A stretch of 64,000 nt of DNA from Neopestalotiopsis rosae (lineage: Eukaryota > Ascomycota > Sordariomycetes > Amphisphaeriales > Sporocadaceae), in assembly GCA_023078685.1 (NCBI GenBank), contig JALGAS010000004.1, forward strand, positions 558,001 to 622,000. The letters are read 5' to 3'. Within the stretch, counting starts at the first letter, position 1; each line of letters begins with the position of its first letter. The translations under genes were made by a program, and so were the position numbers. Positions 12,750-24,996 of this stretch are shown here, piece after piece. The notes under the pieces are model-generated. The model did no database searches, had not been told where the DNA came from, and saw only the letters and a list, made by a program, of their open reading frames with translations.

Positions 12750-14398
12750 CTAATAGAACCAAATGGCCAAAGCGGTTATCAGGCCGAGCCAACCCATGCT
12801 CCAGAGGTTGAAGTTAGGGCGCATAATCACGTTTCCTGCGTTTTCTGAAGTCCCATTGCCCGACGAATTGCTGCCGTTGTCGTTGCTGAGACCTCGCTGG
12901 ATGCCAACAGATGCCAATGTTGCGTCTACGAGAGTGGCAAAGCTCCCATTGATATGTCCCGGAGATCGCCAGCTTGACCAGTCGTGGGATAGCAGGCCCC
13001 ACGATTCGTCGTAATCTTGTACACCTTCGCGTATGTAGTAGCTACCGCCCAAGGACCAAATCATCCAACCAGCTTGCTGATCTGCTAGGAATTCTTCAAT
13101 GCATGAAGCAAAAGTCCCCTGCCAGGTTGTGTCGTCCTGCACGAATCCGAACTCTGTCATCACGACAGGGAACTTATTTGGTGCATCGCTCTGTAGGGCT
13201 TGAAACCCGTCAGAAAGAAGTTCTTCCTCCAGTGCAGTGCAATTGTTAAGTCCGGGCCCCTTGTTTATATTGTCGTAGTTGTGCAGTTCGAGGACAATTT
13301 TGTTTACCGTCGACTCATCAAGCTCGAATCTTCCGGACCCTGGACGTAGGGCGGTCTCATTTGTCACCGGCTCTAGTGTGGTGTCCGATTCCAACCCTGA
13401 CAGGAAGATCAAAACGTCTGCGTTGGCCGAGCTGATTGCCTCCACGCCCTCCTTTACGTATTTGTACCAGTCCTGCCAGTTGTAGGACGTGGCATACAGT
13501 GTCGCATTCCCAAAAGGCTCACGCAGCTCGTTCCTGAGGGACATTGAAATGAAGTTGGGCCATGCGCTTGCCTTTACGACTTGTTAGCCCAGATGCACAC
13601 AAGATCGACACGGGAGAAACCTACATGGTTTGCCATGTAGGAAAGACCTCGAGTCCAATTAGCCACTGGAAAATCAGAGTCCCCCCACCCTGATGAGTAC
13701 TTGTTAGTATATTGTTCAAAACTGTAGCAGGTCGTGTTTACGAACATCCATTGTGATCAAGGGGGGTACAACACCAGCCAGCCTTGGAAAGATGGTTGTC
13801 GAGATGGATAAATATTTCGTTTTGCTGTGCCTCGGCCGCGATTGCGTCAAACACCTAGACCTATTAGCTGGCAATCCACTGTGAGAGTTGCTCGAACCAC
13901 TCACTTCCAATCTTGTCGTATCGTTTGAGAATGACGGGTTCAGAGAAAGCACTTTTTCAAAAATTGCAGTTCCGTTCTCCTGGCCCAATGCGTCTACAAA
14001 AGCCGTTTGAATAGGAATATCCTGGCCGGCATTATCCTCAATCTGATCGATCATTTCAATCGCATATGTTAACCGAATAGAGTTAATGCCTATGCCTTTC
14101 AGCATTGCCATGATGTCGGATATCGAGCGGTATTGTAATCCTTCGGGTATCATGACATCCAAATGACCTGGCCAATTTACACCCGCTAGAAAATATCAGT
14201 ACATAATCTGGCAGTCCACGATCATCCGTTAAACATACCGTACGTGAAGGAATCGCCAGAGGCGTCTACAATATATTGTTCATTGGTTGTAAAAGGCCCA
14301 TTTGGCCATGCATCTTCTCGTGGCGTGACCACAGTAGCACTGCAAATGACTGTCCAAAACCCGACAATCCCGTAGAGTATGTGCGATGGGTAAAACAT
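12750..14398 (-). CDS. GH5-type glucanase, secreted and probably GPI-anchored
   Basis: Exons are 14398-14239, 14185-13905, 13854-13746, 13689-13625 and 13571-12750 (478 aa). A signal peptide (FYPSHILYGIVGFWTVICSA) leads into a TIM-barrel hydrolase of the GH5 cellulase type. Visible are the N-terminal GVNWPGHLDVMIPEGL strand, IHLDNH, CCTPLDHNGWWGD, the acid/base motif SLRNE (Glu220) and the nucleophile motif VVMTEFG (Glu345). The C-terminus is a Ser/Asn/Gly spacer followed by a hydrophobic tail (WSMGWLGLITALAIWFY), as in GPI-anchored wall enzymes. Intron 3 appears to use an uncommon GTTCGT donor at 13745; this choice alone gives the HNGWWGDSDF reading. The likely role is cell-wall or plant beta-glucan hydrolysis; exact specificity is unknown. 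Confidence 0.87.
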
Positions 14399-15237
14399 TA
14401 TGACTGCACGCCTTTGTCGGTGCCTGATTGAGAATACAGCCGATGCGACTACAATGAAAAGTGACTAGAAGAAAACAACGCGCATGTGAGGAGGATCGGT
14501 GTAGATGACGAGTCTGGAAATCCAAATACGAGGTCAGAAATCGGTGGTTTCTATTATCCCTGTACTCGAAACGCTTTACGCCCTGTGGTTCCATCGCTGT
14601 AGATCAGTGGCGAGGCAAGTGGGAAGCTTGGCTACCGGGGTTGTTTGACGCCGGGAAAAGAGACGTTGGACTGATGGGCGACGGGCGTACATCTCATCTT
14701 TTCTCCCATTCATAGCTGGGCAGACACAACGAGCCCGGAGAAAGAAATGAGGACTGGTTTTTTGATCAATTCCAATGTGTATGGGGGCACATTGCCTGGT
14801 CCAACTTCGTCTGCAGGTGTGTAAGGAGGTGGCATTGGATTCTGCTTGCACCTCCACTGTTCTGAGTTTCTCCAGCTGAGCACCCCTGACGTAGGGGTCA
14901 TGCTATGTATTGACGGCTGAAGGCTGTCATGGGTGACCAGGCTCATACACTAGTAAGGCCTTTTGGTGCGAACAAAGACCAGGAGACTTGATAAATCAGC
15001 TCAAACTTTTAATCCAGGCTCTGATAAATTCCGCTGTTGTCTGTATGTCTTCCATTATTCGGCTTGTCCATGGCGGCGAATATTGTAGCAAGTACATGAC
15101 CAGACACCACGCTGCCTAATGGGTGGGGACTCACCATCGGCGCCTTGCTAGTGGAAAAGACATGGAAGTCAATAAGTACAACGAATCAAAATATAGGTTT
15201 ACTGTAGTATATTGCCCACGGGTTCTGACATCTCAGT
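14399..15237. other. Intergenic between GH5 and MFS genes
   Basis: Holds the promoter of the GH5 gene (read leftwards) and the 3' end of the MFS porter. No supported gene. Confidence 0.5.
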
Positions 15238-17242
15238 TTAACCCGATTTTACCTCATTGAGCGGCGATAGCTTTTCAACTCTTGTTCCCTGCATATTATT
15301 CTCAATATCCTGCTGACGTTGACTCTCATCCACCACTCCAAATAAAACGTCCATCTGCTCCAACGATAGATCCTATATTGAATGTTAGACCAGATACCTA
15401 CTACAGACTGAGAGGAAAACGAGGCAACCGACCTTGGTTTCAGGGAGTAGCCAGGCAAATATTGCTGCAACAGCATTCAAGGTACCAAAGACCTATCAAA
15501 TGTCAGCTGGTGTGCGTCACTCTAAATTCGACCACAATCACTTCATAGAATCATACCATCCAAGTTTTCCAGCCGATATTCAGGATTGAAATCGGAGTGA
15601 TCTTTGAAACCACAAAATTCCAGAGCCAGATGTTCGCTGCGCCGATACCCATGCCATAGTCGCGGATGCGTGTTGGGAAGATTTCGCCAATGTATATCCA
15701 TTGTAGAGGTCCCCACGATACGGAATATGCCACGACGAAGAGATAAATCAAAGCCATCATGCCTTGTGCAGAAGCGGAACCGGCACCGTTGCCTGGCTCG
15801 GATGGAGGATGGGTCTTGAGCACCGCTCCGAGCCCAAACAGGAACACGCCCATGAAAAAGGCGCCGAAAACCATGAGAGTTTTCCTCTTGAATATGTGCA
15901 CACCGCCAACGATGAATACGACTGTGCTGGCGAATTTAATACATGTGAACACTCCTGATGCCATGAGGGCAGCATTCTGTCCCGTATAACTGGAAAAAGG
16001 TTAGTTTATGGTCCGGACTCACAGCTTCCATTCCTAGGGCGAAAGTCTTGCTGTAGTTACTGAGAGGAATAAAGCATTTCAGGAATTCTTACCCAATCTG
16101 CGCAAAGACAGTCGGCCCATAGTATAGTATGGCGTTATGTCCGCACCACCTATACTTTAATTAGCTGTCTGAACGAATTCAATGGGTTATTTGCAGACTT
16201 GCATGGCGAATAAACCAACACCGAGCGCCCACATCAGTCTGGCCAGGTTCTTCGACTCGAAAAGCTCTCGTATGGTGCGACCTTGCGTTTGGGCCATCTC
16301 TTCGTGTATTTGAGCGCGAATCTCTGCCATTTCACCAATTATCTCGGGACATTCAGCACTCGCACTCCTCAGATAACAGAGGCTCCTTGTCGCTTCATCG
16401 TATCTGTCTTGCTTTGCCAACCAGCGAGGGGATTCGGGGATGAAGAAGGTCATGATAATGACTAGCGCTGCGAGTATGATTTGAAGCGACAATGGAGTTC
16501 GCCATTGCACTGCACTCGGCTCGAGATGGACTGAGCAGCCGTAGGTCGTCCAATAAGCCAGCATGCCCCCACTAACGAGGAACATTTCGAAAAGCGACAT
16601 CTGTTTGCAACGAATTCGTGTAAGTACCCGGTTTCATCGCCCGATGAAGCAGACAAACAAAAATAAACGAACCATGATACCACGAAGATGTTTCGGGGCA
16701 GCTTCTGCAACGAAAACGGGAGCGACATTCGAAATCATCCCAACCCCAAGCCCGGCGACGATTCTTCCAGCATAGATCAGGGCCAAAGTCGGACCTGAAG
16801 CGGCCACTTGGAGTATACCCCCCACGAGAAAGAAGGCCCCCGCAATAGCCAGAAGTTTCTTACGACCAAGGTATGTGTTCAGCATTGGCGGTATAAAAGT
16901 TCCAAAGAAGGCGCCAGCGTTGAGAAGGGCAATGATATTAGACGATGCCTCTGCGTACACAGCCGTCGATGATGCCAGATTGAACTCGGTTTTGAAGCTT
17001 TTCAGCGCCACGACACCTCCAGCGACACCCGTGTCGAACCCAAAGAGGCACGAACCGACATTGCTGCGAGAAAAGAAATTAGCATACGTTATTCGCCGCA
17101 ATATGAGCCCTAAGATCCAGATACAGTATGGACCTGTAATTGACTCTGCCGTGACCATGCGATGACCATTGAACACTTACACAGCTGCTGAGACGGCAAT
17201 CGCCGCTCGATTTTTCCAGAGGCTCTCGATTATCGTCATCAT
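15238..17242 (-). CDS. MFS sugar/quinate-type porter, first gene of the catabolic block
   Basis: Exons are 17242-17181, 17063-16673, 16600-16199, 16154-16093, 15989-15557, 15492-15433 and 15372-15238 (514 aa). This is a sugar-porter-family transporter with 12 expected membrane helices. Signatures are LFGFDTGVAGG in helix 1, the loop YLGRKKLL, AGRIVAGLGVGMISNVAPVFVAEAAPKHLRG after helix 4, PESPRWLAKQDR at the central loop, GEIFPTRIRDYGMGIG after helix 10 and PETKDLSLEQMD after helix 12. The intron between exons 2 and 3 seems to use a GTTCGT donor, and the exon 4 acceptor (ATTAAAG at 16155) was chosen because the nearby TATAG acceptor gives a stop. The family includes quinate and aromatic-acid permeases as well as sugar carriers. 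Its position beside the ACMSD-like gene suggests uptake of the pathway substrate, which is inference. Confidence 0.85.
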
Positions 17243-19096
17243 GGCAATCAATTACTGCAGAAATGTGACTCTAGCACTTTCAGCTGGAGGCACTGAACAA
17301 GTTTAGAGATAATGGAGCAGGATTGGACAGGGTGGGAAATTCATAATATCCTCCAAATCAGCACGTAGCCATAATCACTTGCATTTTCCCACGAGTCTCG
17401 GTCTATGCATATGCAGCTAAGTGCTGTGTTGATAGCGTCTGTATTTTGCGATCGATAACATTGGTTCGACGTCGGCAAATTCAACCCGACGGGCAAATTA
17501 AGTGATACGGGCGCAAGGTGGCTATGGAATGATTCAGGTCAGGCCAATGATAGGAGTCAGTATAGCGAAAGGAGCAGCCCAACTCCCGTCTGTATGCTTT
17601 CTTCACAACATAAGCTGCCTAGGAGGCTTATGTTGACTAGGTCTGACCTGTAGGTAGTTTTAGATGCGCGAGTAGATAAGGCGCTTGGCTAGGGGCATAT
17701 GTTTCCTGGGGCTCGGGAACGGGCCGAGATAATCTTTCCAGCTGAGTGGAACACCATGATAAAACAAACAAAGTCCAAGGAGGAAACATATATCTGCATC
17801 TGCGCCTAGTTGATTGGTGGATACCAGCCGGATAACACTATCTAGATCAATATCCCCGCAAATGCCTTGTCGTCCTCGTTGCTTCATATCGCTTCTTGCT
17901 GATATGAAAGACTAATTGTGAGAGTATCTCCTTAACCTGTCAAAGCTCCACTATCTTGTACAGCTTTGCACACTTCTCTGGCGGCAGACGGCCACTTAGG
18001 TCCAGCATTGAGAAGCGAAGCGTCTGTAGCACGCTAATATGATCTTGTACAACTGGTTTGGCCGATGTTTACTACGTATACTTGTGTTGCGCTGACTCAT
18101 TCCCTATACGCCAACCACAAGCTATAGTTGATTTGCGGAGGGCGCAGATATAACTGGGACCCCGTCTATCGAAATGCTTGAGACCATGGTAGCATTGACA
18201 GCCTCACATGTGCTACAAGCATCAGTGGTGGAAATTTGGCTACATGTTGTGAGTCGAACGGCGAACGGATGGTCGGCAGTGCTGGAATCCAGACTTGCAG
18301 TAGATAGGACCACAAGTTTGTCAGCCATCTAGCAATCCATCAATCCAAGGTACAACTTTGTTTCGAGGCAAAAAGGTCCTTGTCCGTTCCTCGCGCAAGC
18401 ATATAAGCCAGCGCTGAAGAAGACATGGCGATGGAACACATTAGGATAGCAAGCTTGGAAGCAGGACGTTCTTCGCAACCACCACTAAAAGGAGTGCCCC
18501 GCATTAGGGATGTCACTGGACTCGGCATCCAATTCTGCCCCCGAAGCTCCTGCAAACGGCAAACTGGACCGCAATAAATATCTCTTTCAACGGGCCTGTC
18601 TCCCAAACCAGGCAATGCACACATCAAGCATCGTTCTCTTTTGCAACAAGATTCACCGATGATCCTCAAACTCTGTGTGAACCGCGCATTGTCGGACCTA
18701 GCAATGATTGGGCGCGCACCAGTTTTCGGATGTTCTGGCGGATGTGAGCCGGAGCGGAAGACGGATAGGGAACGGACACTGTGCTCATTGGTCGGCAGTC
18801 ACCTGGGAAGGTTTGAAGACCCGAAGCTAGCAACGTCAGCGTACATTCTAGGTCCATCGTATATGGCATTCGAGAGAGGCATATGTCTTTTTGGCTTGGG
18901 TTTGCAAGTGGTTCTTTGCTTCAAGTTCATAATTCCTCATTTGTGTGATTTGACCACAGTTTCAGATTCAACCAAAGCTCCGGGTAACTGGAATACAACC
19001 TATTCAATTTCATCAATACGTTTGCCTACCTAGTCAATAATACCATTGATCCTTTTTTTCCAGACTTCAGGATATCGTTCCTAGTGGATTTTCAAG
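17243..19096. other. Divergent promoter region with a near-perfect inverted repeat
   Basis: This 1.85 kb separates the divergently read MFS porter and ACMSD-like gene. I see no gene I can support: frames at 18122-18328 and 18340-18669 are short and motif-free. The notable element is the 30-bp inverted repeat at 17606-17635. Confidence 0.5.
17606..17635. repeat. 30-bp inverted repeat upstream of the MFS porter
   Basis: Arms CAACATAAGC and GCTTATGTTG are exact complements. The 10-bp centre is TGCCTAGGAG, itself containing CCTAGG. Over the whole 30 bp only two symmetric base pairs fail to match. It could be a binding site for a dimeric regulator or a hairpin; the sequence alone does not decide. 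Confidence 0.6.
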
Positions 19097-20445
19097 ATGG
19101 CGCCTTCACGTATCGCAGATTCTAGCAGCGAGCCCAGTGATCATAGTGACCATGGCGATCACAGCGACTTGAGTGATGACTGCAGCTGCACTGCCGGCCT
19201 CTCACACAGGCCCGTCCGCAATGTTCCCGTTACAGACGGCTCATCTCTTTACCGCATCGACACACATACGCACATCATGCCATCCGAACTCCCAGATCTT
19301 TCTTCGTTTCCCACCAACTCGAAATCTAGCCCGTGGTTGGACTTGAGGCCATCGAAAACAGGAGATACCGACCAGATCGACATGTATGTTGGGGACGTCT
19401 TTTTCCGGACAGTCGAGCCCAATTGTATCCATGCAGAGACGAGGATAGCAGAAATGGATGCTGCCGGGGTTGACGTTCAGATCATCAGTACTGTGCCCAT
19501 TCTGTTCTTCTACGACGAGCCAGCAGAACCAGTCACAATTCTTGCCCGGGCGCTCAACGATCACATTGCGGGGGTCTGCTCGCAGTACCCAGACCGCTTT
19601 GTAGGACTCGCGACAGTTCCTCTCCAAGACGTGAGCGCGTCAGTGGAGGAGCTCAAACGAGCAAAATCTCTAGGTCTGAACGGAGTCGAGATCGGCACGA
19701 CGATTGGGGAGACCAATCTTGATGATCCTGTCCTTGACCCGTTCTGGGCGGCCTGCGAGGAACTGAACATGCCCGTTTTCGTGCATCCCCTAGGATACTC
19801 CTTGTCGAAAGAGAACAGCAAGAGATGGGCAAAGTACTGGGGTTCTTGGCTGGTGGGCATGCCATCCGAGACAGCGCTGTCCATCTTGGCTCTCACCTCC
19901 TCCGGCACCTTGTTGCGGCATCCCCGATTGAAACTCTGCTTTGCACATGCTGGTGGCGCTTTCCCAGCGCTTTTGGGCAGAATCCAGCATGGTTATGACT
20001 GCCGACCAGATCTCCTTGCCGGCGATGCTGGCGGTGTTAGCCCTTCGGATCACATGTCAAGGGGCGGTTTCTGGGTGGACTCTCTGGTGCATGATCCAGA
20101 TCTTCTCGAGTTTCTATGCAAGAAGATTGGCCCGGAACGGATTGTCATGGGAAGTGACTACCCATTCCCATTAGGAGGTAAGTCACGACTTTCGAGATGT
20201 AGAGATGAACATGGACTGACAGTATCATAGAAGTACCGGTCGCAGGAAAAATGCTCTGCACGGAGGAGAAACTGGACAGCTTTCTGACGTGGAACCAAAG
20301 AGCAAATATGTTGGCGGGAAACGCAATCAAGCTGTTCAACTTGGGACCAAGTTTTCAAAAGTCTTTCCAGCAAAGACTGACTGTTTTTGCCAAGAAGTCA
20401 AATCCAGCGGGACACGTTAAAACGGAGTCATTGATACCAAACTAA
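19097..20445 (+). CDS. ACMSD-type decarboxylase (2-amino-3-carboxymuconate semialdehyde)
   Basis: Exons are 19097-20177 and 20231-20445 (431 aa). An amidohydrolase-superfamily metal-dependent decarboxylase. After a Ser/Asp/His-rich N-terminal extension of about 45 residues come the metal motif DTHTH (His57, His59), [52 protein letters not shown] and GSDYPFPLG. This chain of motifs matches true ACMSD, as in the animal kynurenine pathway, more closely than the related 2,3-dihydroxybenzoate or resorcylate decarboxylases, as far as I can judge by eye. The known reaction removes CO2 from ACMS to give 2-aminomuconate 6-semialdehyde, which is the substrate of the ALDH encoded at 30447. The 53-nt intron junction PLG/EVPVAG keeps the family reading. 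It lies 53 bases from the 3' end of the regulator gene, tail to tail. Confidence 0.87.
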
Positions 20446-20498
20446 AAACAAATGATAATAATATGTATTTTTACTATCGACATTTGCTTTTTGCTTTT

Positions 20499-23275
20499 TT
20501 AAAAGAATGAATTCTGCCCGTGATCTGGAGATGGAAACGCCATACCGGACGAGCTGAAACCCATGTCTGATGGGAAGTCAAGCTGATATGGCATCTCCAT
20601 ACTCGAGTCCATTGCGCCAAGGAAGTTGTTTATTGTGTTGTCGAAAAAGCAAGACTCTTCAGATACCGTCTGTGGAATGTTGGTTTGTTGCGAAACCGGC
20701 AAATGCATGTTTTGAGATCCAATGCACTCTGTGCGGTCCTCGGAAGGTGCCGACGAGCTATACATCTCTGCTTGTTGTGAAGAGCCATGGAAAAATGGTT
20801 TCTTCGGTGCGCTACCATTGGCCGAACTGCTTGCCTGTCGCTTTTCCGGGATTGATTTCCTTGTATCGTGAGAGGGACAGCCAAAGTCATGTTCGTCGAA
20901 ATGGCATTTGCGATCGCCCCGAAGCACCTGAAATGTAAATTCGAGGTATTCTTCAACGGTGCCTCGACACTTCTTGGCGCCTTTCCATGACGACTCGAGA
21001 TTCTGCAACACCTGCATCGCCTCTTCCACATCGCGAAGTGCTTGGTAGACAAACTTGGGATCGTCGCTCCAACGTGCGCAGGAGAGAAGGATCAGGGCAG
21101 AAACGAAAACGTATTGACCATGAAAAACCATGAAATGCGTCTTTGCCACGGACTCGAAGCATTCGGTCGCACCCCTGATGCAGTCCGTCGCGGCTTTGGC
21201 ACTTTTCAATTGGGCCCAAGAGCCTGCCAACGGGCTAGGTCGATGGGGATTGCGGATAAAGGCACGGTGTAATAACATGACGGCAGAGAAGAAGGACGAC
21301 AAGGCCACATGCTTGAGAGCCAGGGATTTTCCAGAGTTGGCCGTCTTGATGTGAGCGGGAACCATGTCCCTCGCCCATATATGCAGTGCTTCGTTGGCGT
21401 CCCGTACACGTGTCCGCAGTTCATCTCTCTTTCCGTTGACGGCTGCATTGGACCACGAGTTTGCATTTCTGACTGAATTCACCACCTTGAGGATGTCTCC
21501 AATAATCCGGTATAGATGAATCATGCTTATGAAGCCGGCTTCATCCATATTCCCCGAATCACCACAGCGTGGCATATCGGCGTCGCAGTCCTCATCATTG
21601 ATGGAGAGGGGCCGACCCAAGGCTATGAAAGATCGTTAGAAGGTGAAATCTGTGGTAGATGTGGTGGGTGACTCACCAGTACAAAGCTGCCTTTCCAGGA
21701 TATATAGGCACCACCAAGTATTGGTACGTCTATCCCATTCATCTCGAGGCAGTCGTAGCTTCTCGGATGAGCGGTGGAGGCCAATGTCCTGAGCTATCCG
21801 GATTGCTCGACCTATAGAAATCCACGCTTCCGCTTGCGAACCAGTCTCTGTCAAATACACACTCAAGAGCCCCAGTGCTGTGACCATGTCTAATCTTCTT
21901 CCTTGACGTTGCGCCTGTTTGCTCGACGGCGTATTCACAAAATGCATGGCACGGTTGTAAAACAAGGGACCTGCTGACGCCCAGTGCCTGCCGACAGTGT
22001 TGAAAATAACGTCTTCGGATGACACTAGCGGTATCGAAACAGCAAGCAGTGCATAAAAGACCGCAGCGTGGCCAGGATCCCAGGTGTCTAAACTGCTCAG
22101 CTTTTGGTGGATGTGCCGAATTTCGTGCTCAGTTGTGATAGGGAAGAGGTGTTCAAGATTCTTGGCGTATGTACAGACCAGGACATTAACCAAATCCGTT
22201 GGAGGCAGTTCGAGTGTTGCGGCTGACGGTTTTGACAACCCACCGGTCGTGTCATCAATATGTGTCGCTTCGAGGCTAGTAAAGAAGCTCTCCTCGGTTT
22301 CATAGCCTTTTCGTTCCAAACCTTTGGTGATATATCTCCGCAGCCCGATGCAATTCTCTACGGCAACACTCACGGTAGATCCGAGGCCGATATAACGCAG
22401 TTGACCGTGACTGTCCGCATCCAACTCACCAAAACCATCCGCATAACGGCGCCCACTCCCGTCGTGCCCACTGGGAGAGATTCGAGTCTCGGAATGAGCG
22501 TTGTCTCTGGCGGATGCTCCTTGATTGCTAATATCAGGATCATGAATCTCGTTATCGGATCCTGGAGGTTTGAGGACTCCTGCATCCTGATTCGTTTGGT
22601 TCGAATGCCGCCGATCTCCTCTATCGATGGTTGAAGAGGCCGGGGCGCCAGAGGGATTGTGAGAACGACATTCTTCCTCAGCCAGCGCAGTCTGATCCGA
22701 GTCGCAGCCGAGGTGTTCGAGGCTTGTGGCTTCTCGCTGGCCAAGATCGGTATCTTTGCGCATCGATACGGGTCCTAGCTTGTCCTCGATCCTTTGAAGC
22801 TGATCAAAATATCCTCCAAACATTTGCTCCATCTGTGCGATGCGTAATTCCAGTCTTTCCATCCTACTATCAACCATTTTCTTTTTCAGTTTGATATTCC
22901 AGGTTCAACTCATAACCCCAAGGACACTGCTTACCTCATGTCTGTAATATTTATATTCTTAACGGCTGTTCCGGTGAACTCGACGTATTCGCAATTTGTT
23001 TTATAGGTAATGCAACGGCCACAAGTCTCTGCACCATCACACTTTACTTTCTTGGTCCGGCACTCGATACAAGCTCGCCGCACTCTCTGTCGCATATTGG
23101 CAGAAGGTGCATTTCTTTGCTGTAGCGGAGAATCCGACGTCCGTGGAAGTAGAGGAACGTAGTGCACGGAAGCTTCATCTTGCTGACATGTGCTGGAAGT
23201 GCCAGACGATCGCGGGTGGTCTGACTGGTCGTCTAGTGATGCAATGACGCCGCTGCGAGCCACGGGTGCTGCCAT
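20499..23275 (-). CDS. Zn2Cys6 transcription factor, likely cluster regulator
   Basis: Exons are 23275-22935, 22863-21677 and 21622-20499 (883 aa). A binuclear zinc cluster (C69-X2-C72-X6-C79-X5-C85-X2-C88-X6-C95) is followed by a short coiled-coil-like segment (MERLELRIAQMEQMFGGYFDQLQRIEDKL), a Ser/Asp-rich linker and the fungal_trans domain (about residues 290-640, including WWCLYILERQLCTALGRPLSI across the second junction). The C-terminal 200 residues are Ser/Pro/Gln-rich and could be an activation region. Intron 1 has tandem acceptors three bases apart (ends at 22867 or 22864), so isoforms differing by one residue are possible. Lying in the middle of the catabolic block, it is the natural pathway-specific regulator. 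That is inference from position. Confidence 0.9.
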
Positions 23276-23801
23276 TGTTCGAGCTACGGTCTACCTAGCC
23301 TGAGAACGAAGATGGACCTGTTGCGCAATGCAATGCAAGGTTTGAAAACAATGGAGCGCGCGTATCTGAATGGGTTCAAAAGTGATCACTGTCAAAGCAA
23401 TCGCACTCTTGAATGCTACAATGAATTGACTTATCTTGATCGACTGCTCTTGACAGTCTGCCAAAGCCTGTGCAGTGTAGCTTGCCGCAATGCTGGGGAG
23501 ATACAGGTAGCAATGCCCCCCAACTAATCGGATGGCCCGATCCGACAGCGGGGTATTGCGCTGAAGTCAAATGCCACCAAAGCATCAGCGTAGATAAGGA
23601 TATCACAAGGAATAATGTCACCTATCGCTTAGAAACCTATCTGGCTCATCGCTTTGTCTGTTGAGTCTGCCATTGATTAAATATGGTACAGATCACGTTT
23701 TGTTTATTGAAGCCGTCTATGCGGCCGATTGAATAACAGATACAACACGATGCAGAAAATGAGGAATTGTTCAGAACTGTCATATCCATATCTTGATCTC
23801 T
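23276..23801. other. Promoter of the regulator and 3' end of the bicupin gene
   Basis: About 0.5 kb, no supported gene. It is upstream of the Zn2Cys6 gene and downstream of the convergently ordered bicupin gene, both read leftwards. Confidence 0.5.
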
Positions 23802-24996
23802 TCAAGTTCGTGATCTCCAGAACCCAAGCGCGACTTGCATTGGCTTGTCCGAGAAGCTGAACAAGTAAACATCTTCATCTTCGGCAAACACCTGAAAGCG
23901 ATGCCACGAAGGAATGCAGAAGCTGTCGCTCTTGGTCCACCGCAGTGTATACTTTTTGTCGTATGGATCAAAGACCTCGGTGTAGCCCCGACCAGCATGT
24001 ACCTGGAAGATGTAGCTCGCCGTCTCCTGAACCGGGAGGGTTGCCTGACCGGCAGCCACACGAGTTGCATACGCGCCAATGGTCGTTGACACCGACTTGC
24101 CACTTGGCAATAGATATTCCATGCTCGAAAAAGTGCCTCCGGCAGCGTCCAGTTTCTTTTGCATATTCGTCCACGGAAATTTCATGTCTGCCGCCTCAGC
24201 ATCTGGAACTACCTTGGATTCGTGAGTGGTTGCACCATATTCTTCGTCTTTGTTTCTGTTAGCCTCTTTGCTGCACGTGTCTACTCATGATGCTTACCGT
24301 AATGCTCGGTAAAGTCTACCGGAATGTGCTTGAAGAGAGGAATGTTCAAGCCGTCGAGCCAGATGACGTTGGTCTGGCCCTCGTTGCCATGGTCATGCCA
24401 GTTCCATACTGGCGTTATGATCAAGTCACCAGGCTTCATGAACATTTTCTTTCCCGATATGGCGGTGTAACCTGAACCATGTCAGTATGGGCCTTGGAGA
24501 TGGTTTCGTGGCGTTGATCCCTTACCAGAGTCACCGTCAATGAGGAATCGCACTGCAAAAGGCGTGTGCCTGTGACATATTGCCTGCTCGCCGGGGATGA
24601 TGAGTTGATGAGCCGCTAACAAGGTATCCAAAGTGAATGGAGGCTGCTTTGGACCCGGGTTGATCATCAAGACAGCCCTTCTCTCTGCCTCTTTGGCATC
24701 TACAAGGTCTGCTGCTCTGAGTAGAAGACTCTTGGTCTCTTCATACTTCCACACGGCAGGGATGTGCTTGCTATGCGGAATGGGAGCGCTGGGAGGTGCA
24801 CCTTGGAAGATATGAGTATCATGTAATTGAATTCATCTGCATGTCACATACCGGTGTTCCACAGGGGAACCAACTCATGGTCGCGGATCGTCGTCTCAAG
24901 TCCTTCCTTGGAGTTCACGTTGGACTTGAGTTGACCATAGAAGCCTCCCTTCTCCGAGATGGAGTCTTCTGGGATTTGTGCGATAGAGGGGGCCAT
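23802..24996 (-). CDS. Gentisate 1,2-dioxygenase-type bicupin ring-cleavage enzyme
   Basis: Exons are 24996-24852, 24801-24526, 24471-24298 and 24241 (or 24247)-23802 (344 or 346 aa; two in-frame acceptors six bases apart). The order of motifs follows gentisate/salicylate/hydroxynaphthoate dioxygenases: VPLWNTG near the N-terminus, EAERRAVLMINPGP, the first cupin with PGEQAICHRHTPFAVRF (His125, His127), then GDLIITPVWNWHDHGN (His166) and WLDGLNIP. A second, more degenerate cupin (FQVHAGRGYTEVF...DSFCIPSWHRFQVF) follows. Family members are Fe(II) enzymes that open an aromatic ring next to the carboxyl group. They are different from the much smaller 3-hydroxyanthranilate 3,4-dioxygenase that would be expected upstream of ACMSD. 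The substrate is therefore the main open question; a hydroxylated anthranilate is my guess from context. Confidence 0.88.

Noticed and set aside
17900..18700. Two - strand frames (18122-18328, 18340-18669) as a possible small Cys-containing gene
   Set aside because: They do not join through a convincing intron and show no conserved motif.
19097..20445. Calling the decarboxylase a 2,3-dihydroxybenzoate or 6-methylsalicylate decarboxylase
   Set aside because: The [18 protein letters not shown] and DYPFPLGE segments fit ACMSD better, and the neighbouring AMSDH- and AmnD-type genes support that. The alternative is not fully excluded.
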